From: Pseudomonas sp. S09G 359
GTDB lineage: Bacteria > Pseudomonadota > Gammaproteobacteria > Pseudomonadales > Pseudomonadaceae
Length of the DNA stretch: 64,000 nt
Assembly (NCBI RefSeq): GCF_002843605.1
Contig: NZ_CP025263.1
Span: 2,943,501 to 3,007,500, forward strand
Direction of reading: 5' to 3'
Below, piece by piece: positions 19,511 to 29,456 of the stretch. The first letter of the stretch is position 1; each line of letters opens with the position of its first letter. A program made the translations under genes and the position numbers. Under the pieces are notes generated by a model. The model made no database searches and had not been told where the DNA came from. It worked only from the letters and a program-made list of their open reading frames with translations.

Positions 19511-21154
19511 TCAGGCGCTCAGCCAGACATTGCCCATGGGGTAGAAGTCGGAAGGGTGCACTTGGAAGCCCTGGACCTTTTTGCTCACGGCGGTGAACTT
19601 GTCGCCCCAGAACGGCTGCACGATCACGCACGCGTCCTGCAGGATCTGCTCGACGCTGTGCATGGCCTGCGCACGTTGCTTGGGGTCGATGATGCCCATG
19701 GCTTTGTCCAGGGCGGCATCGAAGGCCGGGTCGCTGTAGTGGCTTTCATTCCAGGCGCCGCCGCCGCGATAGGCCAGCTCCAGGGACATCACCCCCAGCG
19801 GGCGATGGGCCCAATAGGTGAGGCTAAAGGCGGCCTTGTCCCAGATCGGCCAGTACTGCGCGGCGGGCACCACTTTGAGATTGATGCGGATGCCGGCTTC
19901 CAGGCAGTTCTGTTGCAGGATCTGTGCGCAGTCCTGCTCATAACGGCCCTGGGTGTTGCCGACGATCAGGTCGATGTCCAGGCCATTGGGGAAGCCGGCT
20001 TCGACCAAGAGTTTTTTCGCTGCCGCCACATCGCGCTCGCGCTTGGGCAGTGGGAAATACTCGGGATGGGACGGCGCCACGTGGTGGTCTTCACCCAGGG
20101 TGCCCATGCCGCGATAGGCGACCTTGAGCATCTGCGCGTTGTCGGCGCAGAGCACCACGGCTTTACGCACGCGCACGTCGGTGAAGGGCTTCTGGTCGCA
20201 GGCCATGCGCATCACCACGGTCTGCGCGGATTTGCAGCTGAGCAATTGCGCACCGGGCAGGCGCTTGGCCAGGTCCAGCTCGGCCACGGTGACGCGGTAG
20301 AGCACGTCGACTTGCCCGGCTTGCAGGGCGGCGAGGTGGGTGGACACGTCGGTGCCCATGTCGATGTAGCGCAGCTCATCGAGGTTGGCGGGATTGCCCC
20401 AGTAATCGGCGCGCTTGGAGAAGGTCGCCTGCTTGTTCACCGCAAACGACACCAGCTTGAACGGGCCGGTGGCCAACGGGTTTTTCGCCCAGTCATCGCC
20501 GGCCTTGAAGCTGCGATGGACCAGGGCGCAGGTGAACGCGTTGAGCATCTCCGGAATCGCCAGGATCGGCCGCTTGAGTTGCAGGTGGAACTGGTAGTCG
20601 CTGACTTTTTCGAAGGCCTTGATGTCCTGGAACGCGGTGCGGTTGACCGACTTGGAGTCGGCGGCGATCCAGCGTTGGATATTGTGTTGCACGTCGTCGG
20701 CGTTGAAGCTGTCGCCGTTGCTCCACTTCACGTCCTGGCGCAGGTTGAAGGTCCAGGTGGTGAGGTCCTCGGACGGGCTCCAGCTTTCGGCCAGGTATGG
20801 GTGGGTGATGTTGTCGGCATCGACCCAGGTGAGGTATTCGAGGGAATTGCGCAACAGGTTAGAGGCTTCGATCCAGGTGATCAGCATCGGGTCCTGGATT
20901 TCCTGGATGGCGCAGGCAAATCGCAGGCTGCCGCCCTGACGTGCCGGGGTACCGTCGGCGGCCTGGGCAGCACTGCCGAACACGGCCGAGCCGATGAAGC
21001 TGGAGGCGCTGGCCACAGTGATGCCAAGGAGAGTGGCGGTGCGCAGGAATTGACGGCGGTTGATCTCGCCAATTTGCACCTGCTTGCACAGCGCATCGAC
21101 GGCGGTGTGCGGCGCGTTACCGTCCAGGGTCGTTAGAACGTTGGAATCGGACAT
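19511..21154 (-). CDS. Peptide-type ABC transporter substrate-binding protein (family 5), Tat-exported
   Basis: A 547-residue periplasmic binding protein of solute-binding family 5. The N-terminus carries a twin-arginine motif (INRRQFLRTATLLG, near residue 32) followed by a hydrophobic stretch and an AQA cleavage site near residue 65, so export as a folded protein by Tat is expected. Family segments include the AESWSPSEDLTTWTFNLRQDVKWSNG signature region (positions about 120-145). First gene of the operon SBP, DppB-, DppC-, DppDF-like, porin. Divergent from a GcvA-type LysR gene 257 bp away, the likely regulator. Ligand unknown. Confidence 0.93.
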   Translation of the reverse strand: MSDSNVLTTLDGNAPHTAVDALCKQVQIGEINRRQFLRTATLLGITVASASSFIGSAVFGSAAQAADGTPARQGGSLRFACAIQEIQDPMLITWIEASNLLRNSLEYLTWVDADNITHPYLAESWSPSEDLTTWTFNLRQDVKWSNGDSFNADDVQHNIQRWIAADSKSVNRTAFQDIKAFEKVSDYQFHLQLKRPILAIPEMLNAFTCALVHRSFKAGDDWAKNPLATGPFKLVSFAVNKQATFSKRADYWGNPANLDELRYIDMGTDVSTHLAALQAGQVDVLYRVTVAELDLAKRLPGAQLLSCKSAQTVVMRMACDQKPFTDVRVRKAVVLCADNAQMLKVAYRGMGTLGEDHHVAPSHPEYFPLPKRERDVAAAKKLLVEAGFPNGLDIDLIVGNTQGRYEQDCAQILQQNCLEAGIRINLKVVPAAQYWPIWDKAAFSLTYWAHRPLGVMSLELAYRGGGAWNESHYSDPAFDAALDKAMGIIDPKQRAQAMHSVEQILQDACVIVQPFWGDKFTAVSKKVQGFQVHPSDFYPMGNVWLSA

Positions 21155-21411
21155 GGGGCTGCTCTCATGTTGTTTTTATTAGAGATGGCCGCAGTTTTTG
21201 TCATCGTTGCCGCGATCGACAAACGATAAATTCAGCGCTTAAACGTTCGTTAAACGCATGTTAGTCAGCGGGGGCAGGGAAAGCTGTCGAGATAGACGCG
21301 CCGGTGAGGCATACATCGTTGCAGCCCGATACAAAAAATCATGTTGGCTAGGAAAAAACCGCTGGCTCGTGGGATGCTTGGCACCTCGTCAGCCGCCTTC
21401 GAGTGCCTCCC

Positions 21412-22344
21412 ATGAAACGCAAAATGCCCGGTCTCAATGCCCTCAAGGCCTTCGAAGTGGCCGGCAGCACCGGCAGTTTTACCCGCGCTGCAGAACTGTT
21501 GAATGTGACCCAGAGCGCGGTGAGCCGCCAGGTGCGGCAACTGGAAGAACAGCTGGGCGAGAACCTGCTGGAGCGCCGTCACCATCACCTGGAACTGACC
21601 AGTGCCGGCCGGGTGTTGCTGCGCGCGTTGCATCAGTCGTTCGACAAGATCGAGCTGACGGTGCGCAGCATCCAGCAGAAAACCCATTCCAACCGCTTGC
21701 ACGTCAACGCCCCGCCAACTTTTACCAGCCGCTGGCTGATGCCGCGCCTGGGGCGCCTGCGCGAGGCCCATCCCGAGCTGGAACTGAGCATCACCACTTG
21801 TTTGCAGGACAGCTTGGCGCAGACCAGCACCCTCGATTGCGCGATCCGTTTTGGCAACGGTGAGTGGGATGGCCTGGACAGTTCACTGCTGGTGCAGGAG
21901 CGGCATATCGCCGTGTGCGCGCCGTCACTGTATGCCCGCGAGTGCAGCGATGACGGCGTGGACCTCAATCGCATGACCTTGCTGCATGTGCTGGCCAGCG
22001 AGGATCAGCGTTACCTCACGTGGAAACACTGGCTGGATGCCGCACGCATCCACGGGGTGGATACCCAGGGCGGCTATGAGTTCGACCTGCTGGACCTGGC
22101 CATTCGCGCGGCCACCGATGGGTTGGGCATTACCATTGCCGACTGGCATATGGTCGCGTCGGAGCTGGCGTCCGGGCAGTTGACCCAGGTGCTCAACGTG
22201 CATGTAGAGGGCCACCAATCATATTGGCTGGTGACCCGGCCGGAGCAGACCGATCTGCCGCAGTTGCAGGTGTTCAGCCAGTGGTTGCAGGAAGAAATCT
22301 GGTTGGCGCAGCGGCAGTTGGAGCCGTCTACGGCGGCGAACTGA
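21412..22344 (+). CDS. LysR-family regulator, GcvA type
   Basis: A 310-residue LysR regulator. The HTH (GSFTRAAELLNVTQSAVSRQVRQLEEQ) is at residues about 19-45, and the effector domain shows PPTFTSRWLMPRLGRLRE and LDCAIRFGNGEWDG, typical of the GcvA subgroup. The ATG at 21412 is chosen over a GTG at 21403. It is divergent from the peptide ABC/porin operon and probably controls it. The 257-bp intergenic region has an AT-rich stretch with repeated TTAAACG/GTTAAACG near 21238-21256 that could be its operator. Confidence 0.92.
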   Translation: MKRKMPGLNALKAFEVAGSTGSFTRAAELLNVTQSAVSRQVRQLEEQLGENLLERRHHHLELTSAGRVLLRALHQSFDKIELTVRSIQQKTHSNRLHVNAPPTFTSRWLMPRLGRLREAHPELELSITTCLQDSLAQTSTLDCAIRFGNGEWDGLDSSLLVQERHIAVCAPSLYARECSDDGVDLNRMTLLHVLASEDQRYLTWKHWLDAARIHGVDTQGGYEFDLLDLAIRAATDGLGITIADWHMVASELASGQLTQVLNVHVEGHQSYWLVTRPEQTDLPQLQVFSQWLQEEIWLAQRQLEPSTAAN

Positions 22345-22367
22345 TCATTGAAGTTGGGCGCAATTCA

Positions 22368-22461
22368 AAGGTGGGAGGGGGCTTGCCCGCGATGGCGGTG
22401 GATCAGTGACAGATTGATCAACTGACACACCCTCATCGGGAGCAAGCCCCCTCCCACATTT
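22368..22461. repeat. REP-like palindromic pair (family A)
   Basis: GGTGGGAGGGGGCTTGCCCG on the left and GAGCAAGCCCCCTCCCAC on the right, about 60 bp between them. Lies between the convergent ends of the LysR gene and the sensor kinase gene, where it could serve as a bidirectional transcription block. Confidence 0.85.
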
Positions 22462-22476
22462 AGATTGTGCTCGGCA

Positions 22477-23781
22477 TCACAGGCTGATTTTGATCTGCGC
22501 ACACAACCCACCTTCCGGGCGGTTGCTCAAGGTCAGCGAGCCACCAATCGCTACGGCCAGTTGCTGGGCAATCGCCAACCCCAGCCCGGTGCCGCCGGTG
22601 CCGCGGTTGCGTGAGCTTTCTACCCGGTAAAACGGTTGCAGCACCTGCTCCAGTTCATCCTCGGCGATGCCCGGGCCGTTATCCAGCACCTTGATCGACA
22701 GCTCGCCATTGGCCGTCGAGCCGACTTCCACCTGGGCTGCGCCGGCGAATTTCAAGGCATTGTCCACCAGGTTGACCAGCACCCGGCGCAGTGCATGGGG
22801 ACGAGTGACGAGGACCACGGCGCTTTTGCCGCTGAGGCTGACCTGTTTTTGCATGTCCTGGTAATCGAACACCAGGCTGTCGAGGAACGCGTCGAGGTCG
22901 ATGCGGTGGCTGGCTTCGGTGGCGCCGTGCACGCTGCGGGCATAGGCCACGCCTTCGCGTACCAGGTGTTCCATCTCGCCGAGGTCGCTCCAGAGTTTGT
23001 CGCGATCGACTGAATCTTCCATGAATTCGGCGCGCAGCTTCATCCGCGTGATAGGGGTTTGCAGGTCGTGGGAAATCGCCGCGAGGATCTGCATGCGCTC
23101 CTTGAGGTATTCGGCGATGCGCTGTTGCATGGCGTTGAAGGCGGCGGCGGCGTGGGCCACTTCGGTGGGGCCCTGCTCATCCAGCGGCGTGGGATGGGCG
23201 TTAGGGTCCAGGGTTTCCACGGCGCGCGCCAGGCGGGTCAGCGGGCGGATGGCCAGGCGCACGGCGAACCACGTGCAACCCAGCAGCAGCGCGAGTTGCA
23301 GTACCAGCACCACCGGCAGCCAGTAGGCGACAGGCATGGCGGCGGGGCGCAGGTCGAGGGTGATCGGGCTGCCATCGGCCAGGGTCAGGTGCGCCTGGAA
23401 ATGCTTCTGCCCACCGGGAATCTCGCGAAAGCTCAGGCTGTAGTGTTCGCCCAGCGCATCGACAATCGAGGTGGCGGCCATGGGCATGTCGTCACTGCGC
23501 AAGGGCTGGCCGGGCTCGCCGGCGTTGAGCAGGTAACGGTAGTTCTGCCGGTCGATACGCGGCAGCCAGCTGGCGCGCTCGTTGGCTGGCAGGCGGTCGA
23601 GGATTGCTACGGAAGTGGCGACATCGTTTTCCAGGTTGCCCAACATAGTGCTGCGCGCGCTGGTGTAGCGTTCGTAGAACTGCGCGCTGAAGGACAAGCC
23701 ATGGGCGCACACCAGGCTGATCAGAAAGATCAGCGACAACTGCGACGCCAGGGTGCGTGGCCAGCCGAACCGAACGGTCAT
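22477..23781 (-). CDS. EnvZ-type sensor histidine kinase
   Basis: A 434-residue inner-membrane kinase. It has a TM helix near residues 10-30, a periplasmic domain of about 120 residues, a second TM near 160-180, a HAMP segment, then the H-box AAISHDLQTPITRMKLRAEF with phospho-accepting His238, the N-box LVNLVDNALKFA, and G-boxes KVLDNGPGIAEDEL and GTGGTGLGLAIA. Overlaps the response-regulator gene by 4 bp. The signal is unknown; the adjacent oxygenase/MetQNI-like operon is a possible target. Confidence 0.94.
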   Translation of the reverse strand: MTVRFGWPRTLASQLSLIFLISLVCAHGLSFSAQFYERYTSARSTMLGNLENDVATSVAILDRLPANERASWLPRIDRQNYRYLLNAGEPGQPLRSDDMPMAATSIVDALGEHYSLSFREIPGGQKHFQAHLTLADGSPITLDLRPAAMPVAYWLPVVLVLQLALLLGCTWFAVRLAIRPLTRLARAVETLDPNAHPTPLDEQGPTEVAHAAAAFNAMQQRIAEYLKERMQILAAISHDLQTPITRMKLRAEFMEDSVDRDKLWSDLGEMEHLVREGVAYARSVHGATEASHRIDLDAFLDSLVFDYQDMQKQVSLSGKSAVVLVTRPHALRRVLVNLVDNALKFAGAAQVEVGSTANGELSIKVLDNGPGIAEDELEQVLQPFYRVESSRNRGTGGTGLGLAIAQQLAVAIGGSLTLSNRPEGGLCAQIKISL

Positions 23782-24518
23782 TGATCGGCCTCGAGGATTT
23801 CCACGGCCAGGGAGAACACATAACCCTCGCTGCGCACGGTCTTGATATAGGCCGGTTCGCGGGCGTCATCCAGCAGGCGCTGGCGCAGGCGGCTCACCAG
23901 CAGGTCGATGGAACGGTCGAACAAGTCGGCGTCGCGGCCCTGGGTCAGGTTGAGTAACTGGTCGCGGTTGAGCACGCGCTGGGGGTGGTCGAGGAACACC
24001 CGCAGCAGGCGGTATTCCGCGCCGCTGAGGGCGACCAGGGTGTTGTCTTCGTCGAGTAGATGACGCGCGGTGGTGTCCAGGCGCCAGCGCCCGAAACGGA
24101 TCAGGCGCCCGGTTTCACTGACCACCAGGTTTGGCGGCAGCATCCGCGTACGGCGCAATACCGCGTTGATGCGCGCCAGCAGTTCGCGAGCGGCGAAGGG
24201 CTTGACCAGGTAATCGTCGGCGCCCATTTCCAGGCCGATGATGCGGTCGGTTTCGTCGTTGCGCGCGGTCAGCATCAACACCGGCGTGGCCTTGTGCTTG
24301 CCCACCCGCAGTTCGCGGCACAGCTGCAGGCCGTCGTCGCCAGGCATCATGATGTCCAGCACGATCAGGTCGACCGGGGTGGTGTCGAGGAAGCTGCGCA
24401 TCTGGCGGCCGTCGGCGACCACGGTGGTGCGCATGCCGTTTTTTTTCAGGTAATTGCCCACCAGTTCGCGGATCTCCCGGTCGTCATCGACGATCAGGAT
24501 GTGATCGACATGATCCAT
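23778..24518 (-). CDS. OmpR-type response regulator
   Basis: A 246-residue regulator. The receiver domain has the acidic DDD cluster at residues 11-13, the phospho-accepting Asp55 (VLDIMMPG) and Lys in YLVKPF. A winged-helix OmpR domain follows (LSGAEYRLLRVFLDHPQRVLNRDQL... then DRSIDLLVSRLRQRL and IKTVRSEGYVF). It is the partner of the downstream kinase. An 8-bp inverted repeat 80-105 bp upstream is a candidate autoregulatory site. Confidence 0.95.
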   Translation of the reverse strand: MDHVDHILIVDDDREIRELVGNYLKKNGMRTTVVADGRQMRSFLDTTPVDLIVLDIMMPGDDGLQLCRELRVGKHKATPVLMLTARNDETDRIIGLEMGADDYLVKPFAARELLARINAVLRRTRMLPPNLVVSETGRLIRFGRWRLDTTARHLLDEDNTLVALSGAEYRLLRVFLDHPQRVLNRDQLLNLTQGRDADLFDRSIDLLVSRLRQRLLDDAREPAYIKTVRSEGYVFSLAVEILEADQ

Positions 24519-24597
24519 GCTGACTCCCTCGTTAAATGCTCATTGGGGCGCAGTCTAGCGACTGTCGCGGCGCTTGCCTTGTGCCCTTTGTATTGCA

Positions 24598-24623
24598 GTG
24601 TATCTGGCGATAAGGAGATACAC
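24598..24623. promoter_or_regulatory. Inverted repeat GTGTATCT-N10-AGATACAC
   Basis: A perfect 8-bp inverted repeat with a 10-nt centre lies between the response-regulator gene and the oxygenase gene. There is no T-run after it, so an operator is more likely than a terminator. Either the OmpR-type regulator or another local regulator could use it. Confidence 0.5.
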
Positions 24624-24756
24624 GCCGAAGCAAAAAACCGTCGATTGAGGTGTCTCGACCTGCCTAAGCTAATGCTAAAAAGATATTTATTAATGGTTTT
24701 TAAGATCGTTTAGCTTGGATGCTTCTGAAGACGCTTGTTCATGGAGCGAACCGCCG

Positions 24757-25794
24757 ATGTCCCACGTGCAATCCATCACCACCTTGCCGCTGCTGGACCT
24801 GTCGCAGCTGGACGGCAGCCCGCAGCAGCGCCAGCAGTTTCTCGATGAACTCAGGCTGGCCGCCCGGCACATCGGGTTTTTCTACCTGACCGGGCATGGT
24901 ATCGACCCGGCGCTGTTGAGCCAGGTGCAGCAGCAGGCGCGCGGGTTTTTTGCCCTGCCTGAGGCGGACAAACTGGCGGTGGGCATGCTCAACTCGCCGC
25001 ATTTTCGCGGTTACAACCGCGCGGCTTCGGAGATCACCCGTGGCCAGCCCGACCTGCGCGAACAGTTCGACGTCGGCGCCGAGCGCGCGCCCTTGACCGT
25101 GGAACAACACCCGGCCGCTTGGGCCCGCCTGCAGGGCCCCAACCAATGGCCAGCGGCCTTGCCCGAGTTGAAACCGCTGGTGCTCGGCTGGCAGCAGGCG
25201 ATGACGCAAATGGCCCTGCGCCTGTTGCGTGCGTTCGCCCAGGCCTTGTCCCTGCCGGAAACGGCGTTTGATGCGCTGTACGGCGACAAACCCAATGAAC
25301 ACATCAAGTTGATCCGCTACCCCGGTCGCCATGCCCAGCAAAGCCGCCAGGGCGTGGGCGCGCACAAGGATTCCGGCTTCCTCAGCTTCCTGTTGCAAGA
25401 CCAGCAGGCCGGCTTGCAGGTGGAAGTGGAGGACGGCCGCTGGATCGATGCCTCGCCACGGCCCGATACCCTGGTGGTGAATATCGGCGAACTGCTGGAA
25501 CTGGCCAGCAACGGTTACCTGCGGGCCACCGTACACCGGGTGGTGTCGCCGCCGGTGGGCAGCGAGCGTTTATCCCTGGCGTTTTTCCTCGGCGCGCAGC
25601 TGGACGCGGTGGTGCCGGTGTATGAATTGGCCTCCGAACTGCTGCGCGATGCCCATGGCCCCACCAGCGACCCGCGCAACCCGTTGCTGCGCGATGTGGG
25701 CTGGAACTACCTCAAGGGCCGCCTGCGCTCCCACCCTGATGTCGCGCAACGTTTCTACGCCGACGCCATTCTTCCCCAAGCACTGTCCGCCTGA
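24757..25794 (+). CDS. 2-oxoglutarate/Fe(II)-dependent oxygenase, isopenicillin-N-synthase family
   Basis: A 345-residue non-haem iron oxygenase. The N-terminal DIOX_N region (LPLLDLSQLDG, HIGFFYLTGHGI) is followed by the double-stranded beta-helix with iron ligands His203 and Asp205 (GAHKDSGFLS) and His260 (ATVHRVVSP). The 2-oxoglutarate carboxylate binder is Arg271-x-Ser273 (RLSLAFF). ATG at 24757 is chosen. It is followed after 15 bp by a MetQNI-like importer, so the enzyme probably acts on the imported compound or on its breakdown product. Confidence 0.9.
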   Translation: MSHVQSITTLPLLDLSQLDGSPQQRQQFLDELRLAARHIGFFYLTGHGIDPALLSQVQQQARGFFALPEADKLAVGMLNSPHFRGYNRAASEITRGQPDLREQFDVGAERAPLTVEQHPAAWARLQGPNQWPAALPELKPLVLGWQQAMTQMALRLLRAFAQALSLPETAFDALYGDKPNEHIKLIRYPGRHAQQSRQGVGAHKDSGFLSFLLQDQQAGLQVEVEDGRWIDASPRPDTLVVNIGELLELASNGYLRATVHRVVSPPVGSERLSLAFFLGAQLDAVVPVYELASELLRDAHGPTSDPRNPLLRDVGWNYLKGRLRSHPDVAQRFYADAILPQALSA

Positions 25795-25809
25795 TCAGGA
25801 GATCACCCC

Positions 25810-26604
25810 ATGTTGAAGCAATCCGCACTGACCCTGGCAGTGTTGCTGGCCACGTTCAATGTGTCGGCCGCCGAGGCCTTGCGCGTCGCCGCCGACCCGA
25901 TTCCCCACGCGCAGATTCTTGAGTTCGTACAAAAGCTCGACCCAAGCCTGAAGCTTAAAATCATCGAGATCCCCAGCGGCGTGAACTCCAACGAGTTGCT
26001 GGCCCATGGCGATGTCGACGCCAATTACTTCCAGCACTTGCCGTACCTCAACTCGCAGGAACAGGCGCTCGGCCAGAAGTTTGCGGTGGCCGCCACCGTG
26101 CATATCGAGCCGCTGGGCATCTATTCCCGCCGCCATACCAGCCTGGCCCAGGTGCCGGACAAAGGCACCGTCGCCGTACCGAATAACGTCACCAACCTCA
26201 GCCGCGCGCTGTACCTGCTGCAAGCCAATGGCTTGATCAAACTCAAGCCGGGCTTCAACGACGCGTCCAAGGACCAGGCCACGCCCAAGGACATCGCGGA
26301 AAACCCCAAGCACCTGAAGATTCTTGAGATTGAATCGCCACAGATTCCCCGCGCGCTGGATGATGTAGACCTGGCGGTGATCAATGGCAATTTCGCCCTG
26401 GAAGCGGGGTTGGAACCGGCCAAGGATGCCCTCGGCCTGGAGCAGGCCAAGGGCAACCCGTACGCGAACATCCTGGTGACCACGCCCAAATTGCTCGAAG
26501 ACCCACGCGTGCAGCAACTGGCCAAAGACCTGCGTTCACCGGCGGTGGCCAAGTTCATCAGTGAGAAATACGCCGGTTCGGTGATCCCGGTGGCGGCCGA
26601 ATGA
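25810..26604 (+). CDS. MetQ/NlpA-family ABC substrate-binding protein
   Basis: A 264-residue periplasmic binding protein of the NlpA/MetQ family ([50 protein letters not shown]). The signal peptide ends [10 protein letters not shown] and has no lipobox cysteine, so it is probably soluble rather than a lipoprotein, unlike E. coli MetQ. Overlaps the ATPase gene by 4 bp. The ligand may be methionine or another amino-acid or sulfur compound. Confidence 0.9.
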   Translation: MLKQSALTLAVLLATFNVSAAEALRVAADPIPHAQILEFVQKLDPSLKLKIIEIPSGVNSNELLAHGDVDANYFQHLPYLNSQEQALGQKFAVAATVHIEPLGIYSRRHTSLAQVPDKGTVAVPNNVTNLSRALYLLQANGLIKLKPGFNDASKDQATPKDIAENPKHLKILEIESPQIPRALDDVDLAVINGNFALEAGLEPAKDALGLEQAKGNPYANILVTTPKLLEDPRVQQLAKDLRSPAVAKFISEKYAGSVIPVAAE

Positions 26605-27347
26605 TCGTCGTCGAGGGCGTCAGTAAAACCTACGCCGACGGCCAGCCGCCGGCGCTGGATAACGTGTCGTTGCAGATTGCCGAAGGTTCGATCTTCGGCA
26701 TTGTCGGGCGCAGCGGGGCGGGCAAGAGTACTTTGCTGCGCTGCCTCAACCTGCTGGAGCGACCTACCCGCGGTCGTATCCTGATGGACGGCCAGGACCT
26801 GACCCTGTTGAGTGACAAGGCCCTGCGCCAGCAACGCCAGCGCATCGGCATGATCTTCCAGGGCTTCAACCTGCTGCACTCGCGCAACGTGGCGGATAAC
26901 GTCGCGGTGCCGCTGGAGATCGCCAAGGTGCCCAAGGCCGAACGCGCCGCGCGAGTGGCCGAGCTGCTTGCACTGGTGGGGCTGAGCGACAAGGCCCAGG
27001 CGTTTCCCTCGCAGCTGTCCGGCGGGCAGAAACAGCGTGTAGGCATCGCCCGCGCCTTGGCGGCGCGCCCGGCGTATCTGCTGTCGGATGAAGCCACCAG
27101 TGCCCTCGACCCGGAAACCACCGCGTCGATCCTGGAACTGCTGCGCGACATCAACCGCCAGCTCGGTGTGACCATAGTGCTGATCACCCACGAGCTGGAG
27201 GTGGTCAAGGCGATCTGTGACAGTGCCGTGTCCCTGGCCGATGGCCGCGTGGTCGAAAGCGGCAGCCTGGTGCAACTGCAGGCAGACCCGTCGTCACGCC
27301 TGGGCCGTTCGTTGACACCCAACCTAGCCGTGGTGAGGGCGGTATGA
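26601..27347 (+). CDS. MetN-like ABC transporter ATPase without NIL domain
   Basis: A 248-residue ABC ATPase with Walker [11 protein letters not shown]-loop MIFQGFNLL, signature LSGGQKQR and Walker [15 protein letters not shown]. It matches the MetN catalytic domain, but at about 248 residues it lacks the roughly 100-residue C-terminal NIL domain that senses methionine in canonical MetN, so substrate trans-inhibition by that route is not expected. Overlaps both neighbours by 4 bp. Confidence 0.92.
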   Translation: MIVVEGVSKTYADGQPPALDNVSLQIAEGSIFGIVGRSGAGKSTLLRCLNLLERPTRGRILMDGQDLTLLSDKALRQQRQRIGMIFQGFNLLHSRNVADNVAVPLEIAKVPKAERAARVAELLALVGLSDKAQAFPSQLSGGQKQRVGIARALAARPAYLLSDEATSALDPETTASILELLRDINRQLGVTIVLITHELEVVKAICDSAVSLADGRVVESGSLVQLQADPSSRLGRSLTPNLAVVRAV

Positions 27348-28009
27348 AGACCGATTGGAATGACATCCTGCAACTGCTGCTCAACGCCACCGGCGAAACC
27401 CTGTACATGGTGTTGCTGGCCGGGCTGTTTACCTTGTTGATCGGCTTGCCCCTGGGCGTCCTGCTGTTTATCAGCCGGCGCGACGGCCTGTTGCCGTTGC
27501 CGCGCCTCAACCGGGCGGTGGGTGGGGTGATCAACCTCGGGCGCTCGTTGCCGTTTGTGGTGATGCTGATCGCGCTGATACCGCTGACGCGCCTGATTGT
27601 CGGCACCACCTTGGGCAGCACCGCCGCAGTGGTGCCGATCACCATCGGCGCGTTTCCGTTTTTTGCGCGCATTGTCGAGACCGCCCTGGATGAAGTGGAC
27701 AAGGGGCGCATCGAAGCCATCGTGGCCATGGGCGGTGATATCCGCCACGTGATTACCAAGGTGTTGCTGCCCGAAGCGTTGCCGGCGCTGGTGGCCGGGG
27801 TGACCTTGACCCTGGTGATGTTGATCGGCTTCTCGTCGATGGCGGGGGTAATCGGCGGCGGTGGGCTGGGCGACCTGGCGATTCGCTACGGTTATCAACG
27901 CTTCAATAACCAGATCATGGTGGTCACGGTGATTGTGCTGGTGGTGTTGGTGCAAGGCGTGCAGAGCCTGGGGGATCGTTGTGTGCGCTCGTTGGCGCAT
28001 CGTCGATAA
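27344..28009 (+). CDS. MetI-like ABC transporter permease
   Basis: A 221-residue inner-membrane permease with five hydrophobic segments. The EAA loop reads [26 protein letters not shown], and the C-terminal [19 protein letters not shown] is a hallmark of MetI. Last gene of the oxygenase-MetQNI-like operon; its stop lies 11 bp from the convergent MocR gene end. Confidence 0.94.
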   Translation: MKTDWNDILQLLLNATGETLYMVLLAGLFTLLIGLPLGVLLFISRRDGLLPLPRLNRAVGGVINLGRSLPFVVMLIALIPLTRLIVGTTLGSTAAVVPITIGAFPFFARIVETALDEVDKGRIEAIVAMGGDIRHVITKVLLPEALPALVAGVTLTLVMLIGFSSMAGVIGGGGLGDLAIRYGYQRFNNQIMVVTVIVLVVLVQGVQSLGDRCVRSLAHRR

Positions 28010-28020
28010 ACGCAACGTGC

Positions 28021-29430
28021 TCAAGGGGCGCGCGAGGCCCTGAGCAACCCTTCGAACACCCGCTGCACCTGTGGCTCATCACTGTGGGCCACATTGAAAC
28101 GCATCCAGTCGCGGTGCGCCGGGTCATAGCCAAACAACGTACCCGGCGCCAGCACCATGCCTTGCGTGAGCGCAGCCTGGGCCAGTTGCTCACCGTTCAC
28201 CGCCGGTGGCAGGCGCGCCCAGATAAACATCCCGCCTTCATAGCCCATCGGCAGTTCGCAGCCGCAGCGCTTGAGCCATTGTTCGACGCGCGCACCGGCT
28301 TCCAGCAAGCGCTGGACCATGCGCTTGCGGTGCCGGGCGTAGCTGCCTTCACTGAGCATGCGGTACACGATCTGCTCGAACAGCTCCGAGGTCACGCCGC
28401 CGCTCATCAATTTCATATTGGTCAGGTTGGCCGCCAATTGCGGCGCGGCCACCACGTAGCTGACGCGGGCGTTGGCGCTGAGGATTTTCGAGAACCCCGA
28501 CAGGTAGGTAACCTGCTCCAGGCCAGCAAGCGCGGCGAGGCGCGGCGGTGGGTTGGGGTGCAGGTCGCCGTAGAGGTCATCCTCGACGATATGGCAGTGG
28601 TACTGGCGGGTCAGTTGCAGCAGACGAAACGCCTGGCTGGGGCTGAAAGAATGGCCGGTGGGGTTCTGCAGCACGCTGGTGGTGAGGTACAGGCTGGGCC
28701 GGTGTTCGCTCAGCAGCTGTTCGAGGGCGGTGAAGTCGAAGCCGTCGGGGCGGCGCTCCAGCGTCACCACCTTGACCCCGTGCAACGCCAGGTTGGCGTG
28801 GAAGTTGAAGTAGCACGGCGTGTCCAGCAGCACGCTGTCGCCGGGCCTGACGAGCAGGCGCATGAGCATGTCCAGGCCCTGCACGGTGTTGGGGGTGGTG
28901 ATGATCTGTTCCACCGGTACCGACAGGCCGTCGGCATGCAGCTTCTGCTGCAAGGCCTGACGCAACGGCAACAACCCCGCTGGCGTACCTAACCCGGCGA
29001 TGCGCAACGCGGACGCGCGCACCACGCTGCGCATGGCCTGGCGAATCGCGTCCGTATCCAGCCACTGCTCCGGCAGGTGGCCACCGCCGGGGCGCAGGTC
29101 GCCATAGACCGTGGCCAGTGGCCGGCGCAACACGCTGAGCAAGTCCTGGGGCAGCAACTCGACCCACGCCGACGAGGCGGGCCGCACGCTATGCATCGCC
29201 ACGAAGTACCCACGACCCTGGCTGGACGTGAGCAGGTTGCGTCCGCGCAGGCGGTCCAGCGCTTCATTGAGGGTAAATTTGCTCACGCCCAATACCGCGG
29301 TCAACTCACGCACCGACGGTAACTTGCTGCCGGGCGCCCATTCGCCGTTTTCGATGGCCTGGCTGAATGCGTCGACAATCTGCTGCACCTTGGGGGTGCC
29401 TGGCGCAAAGGCGATGGCGGATACAAACAT
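28021..29430 (-). CDS. MocR/PdxR-type regulator (GntR HTH fused to aminotransferase domain)
   Basis: A 469-residue fusion. A GntR winged HTH is at residues 1-80 (GSKLPSVRELTAVLGVSKFTLNEALDRL). A fold-type I aminotransferase domain follows, with the PLP-Lys in YLSGFSKILSANARVSYV and the preceding EDDLYGDL. Such proteins sense PLP or an amino-acid adduct. Divergent from a LysE-type exporter (123 bp between starts), which it probably controls; a palindromic operator lies between them. Confidence 0.93.
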   Translation of the reverse strand: MFVSAIAFAPGTPKVQQIVDAFSQAIENGEWAPGSKLPSVRELTAVLGVSKFTLNEALDRLRGRNLLTSSQGRGYFVAMHSVRPASSAWVELLPQDLLSVLRRPLATVYGDLRPGGGHLPEQWLDTDAIRQAMRSVVRASALRIAGLGTPAGLLPLRQALQQKLHADGLSVPVEQIITTPNTVQGLDMLMRLLVRPGDSVLLDTPCYFNFHANLALHGVKVVTLERRPDGFDFTALEQLLSEHRPSLYLTTSVLQNPTGHSFSPSQAFRLLQLTRQYHCHIVEDDLYGDLHPNPPPRLAALAGLEQVTYLSGFSKILSANARVSYVVAAPQLAANLTNMKLMSGGVTSELFEQIVYRMLSEGSYARHRKRMVQRLLEAGARVEQWLKRCGCELPMGYEGGMFIWARLPPAVNGEQLAQAALTQGMVLAPGTLFGYDPAHRDWMRFNVAHSDEPQVQRVFEGLLRASRAP

Positions 29431-29456
29431 AAACCTTCCCTGTGTTTGCCGGTGAT

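Noticed and set aside
19475..21136. Plus-strand open frame of 553 codons
   Set aside because: Antisense to the Tat-exported binding protein; no recognisable motif.
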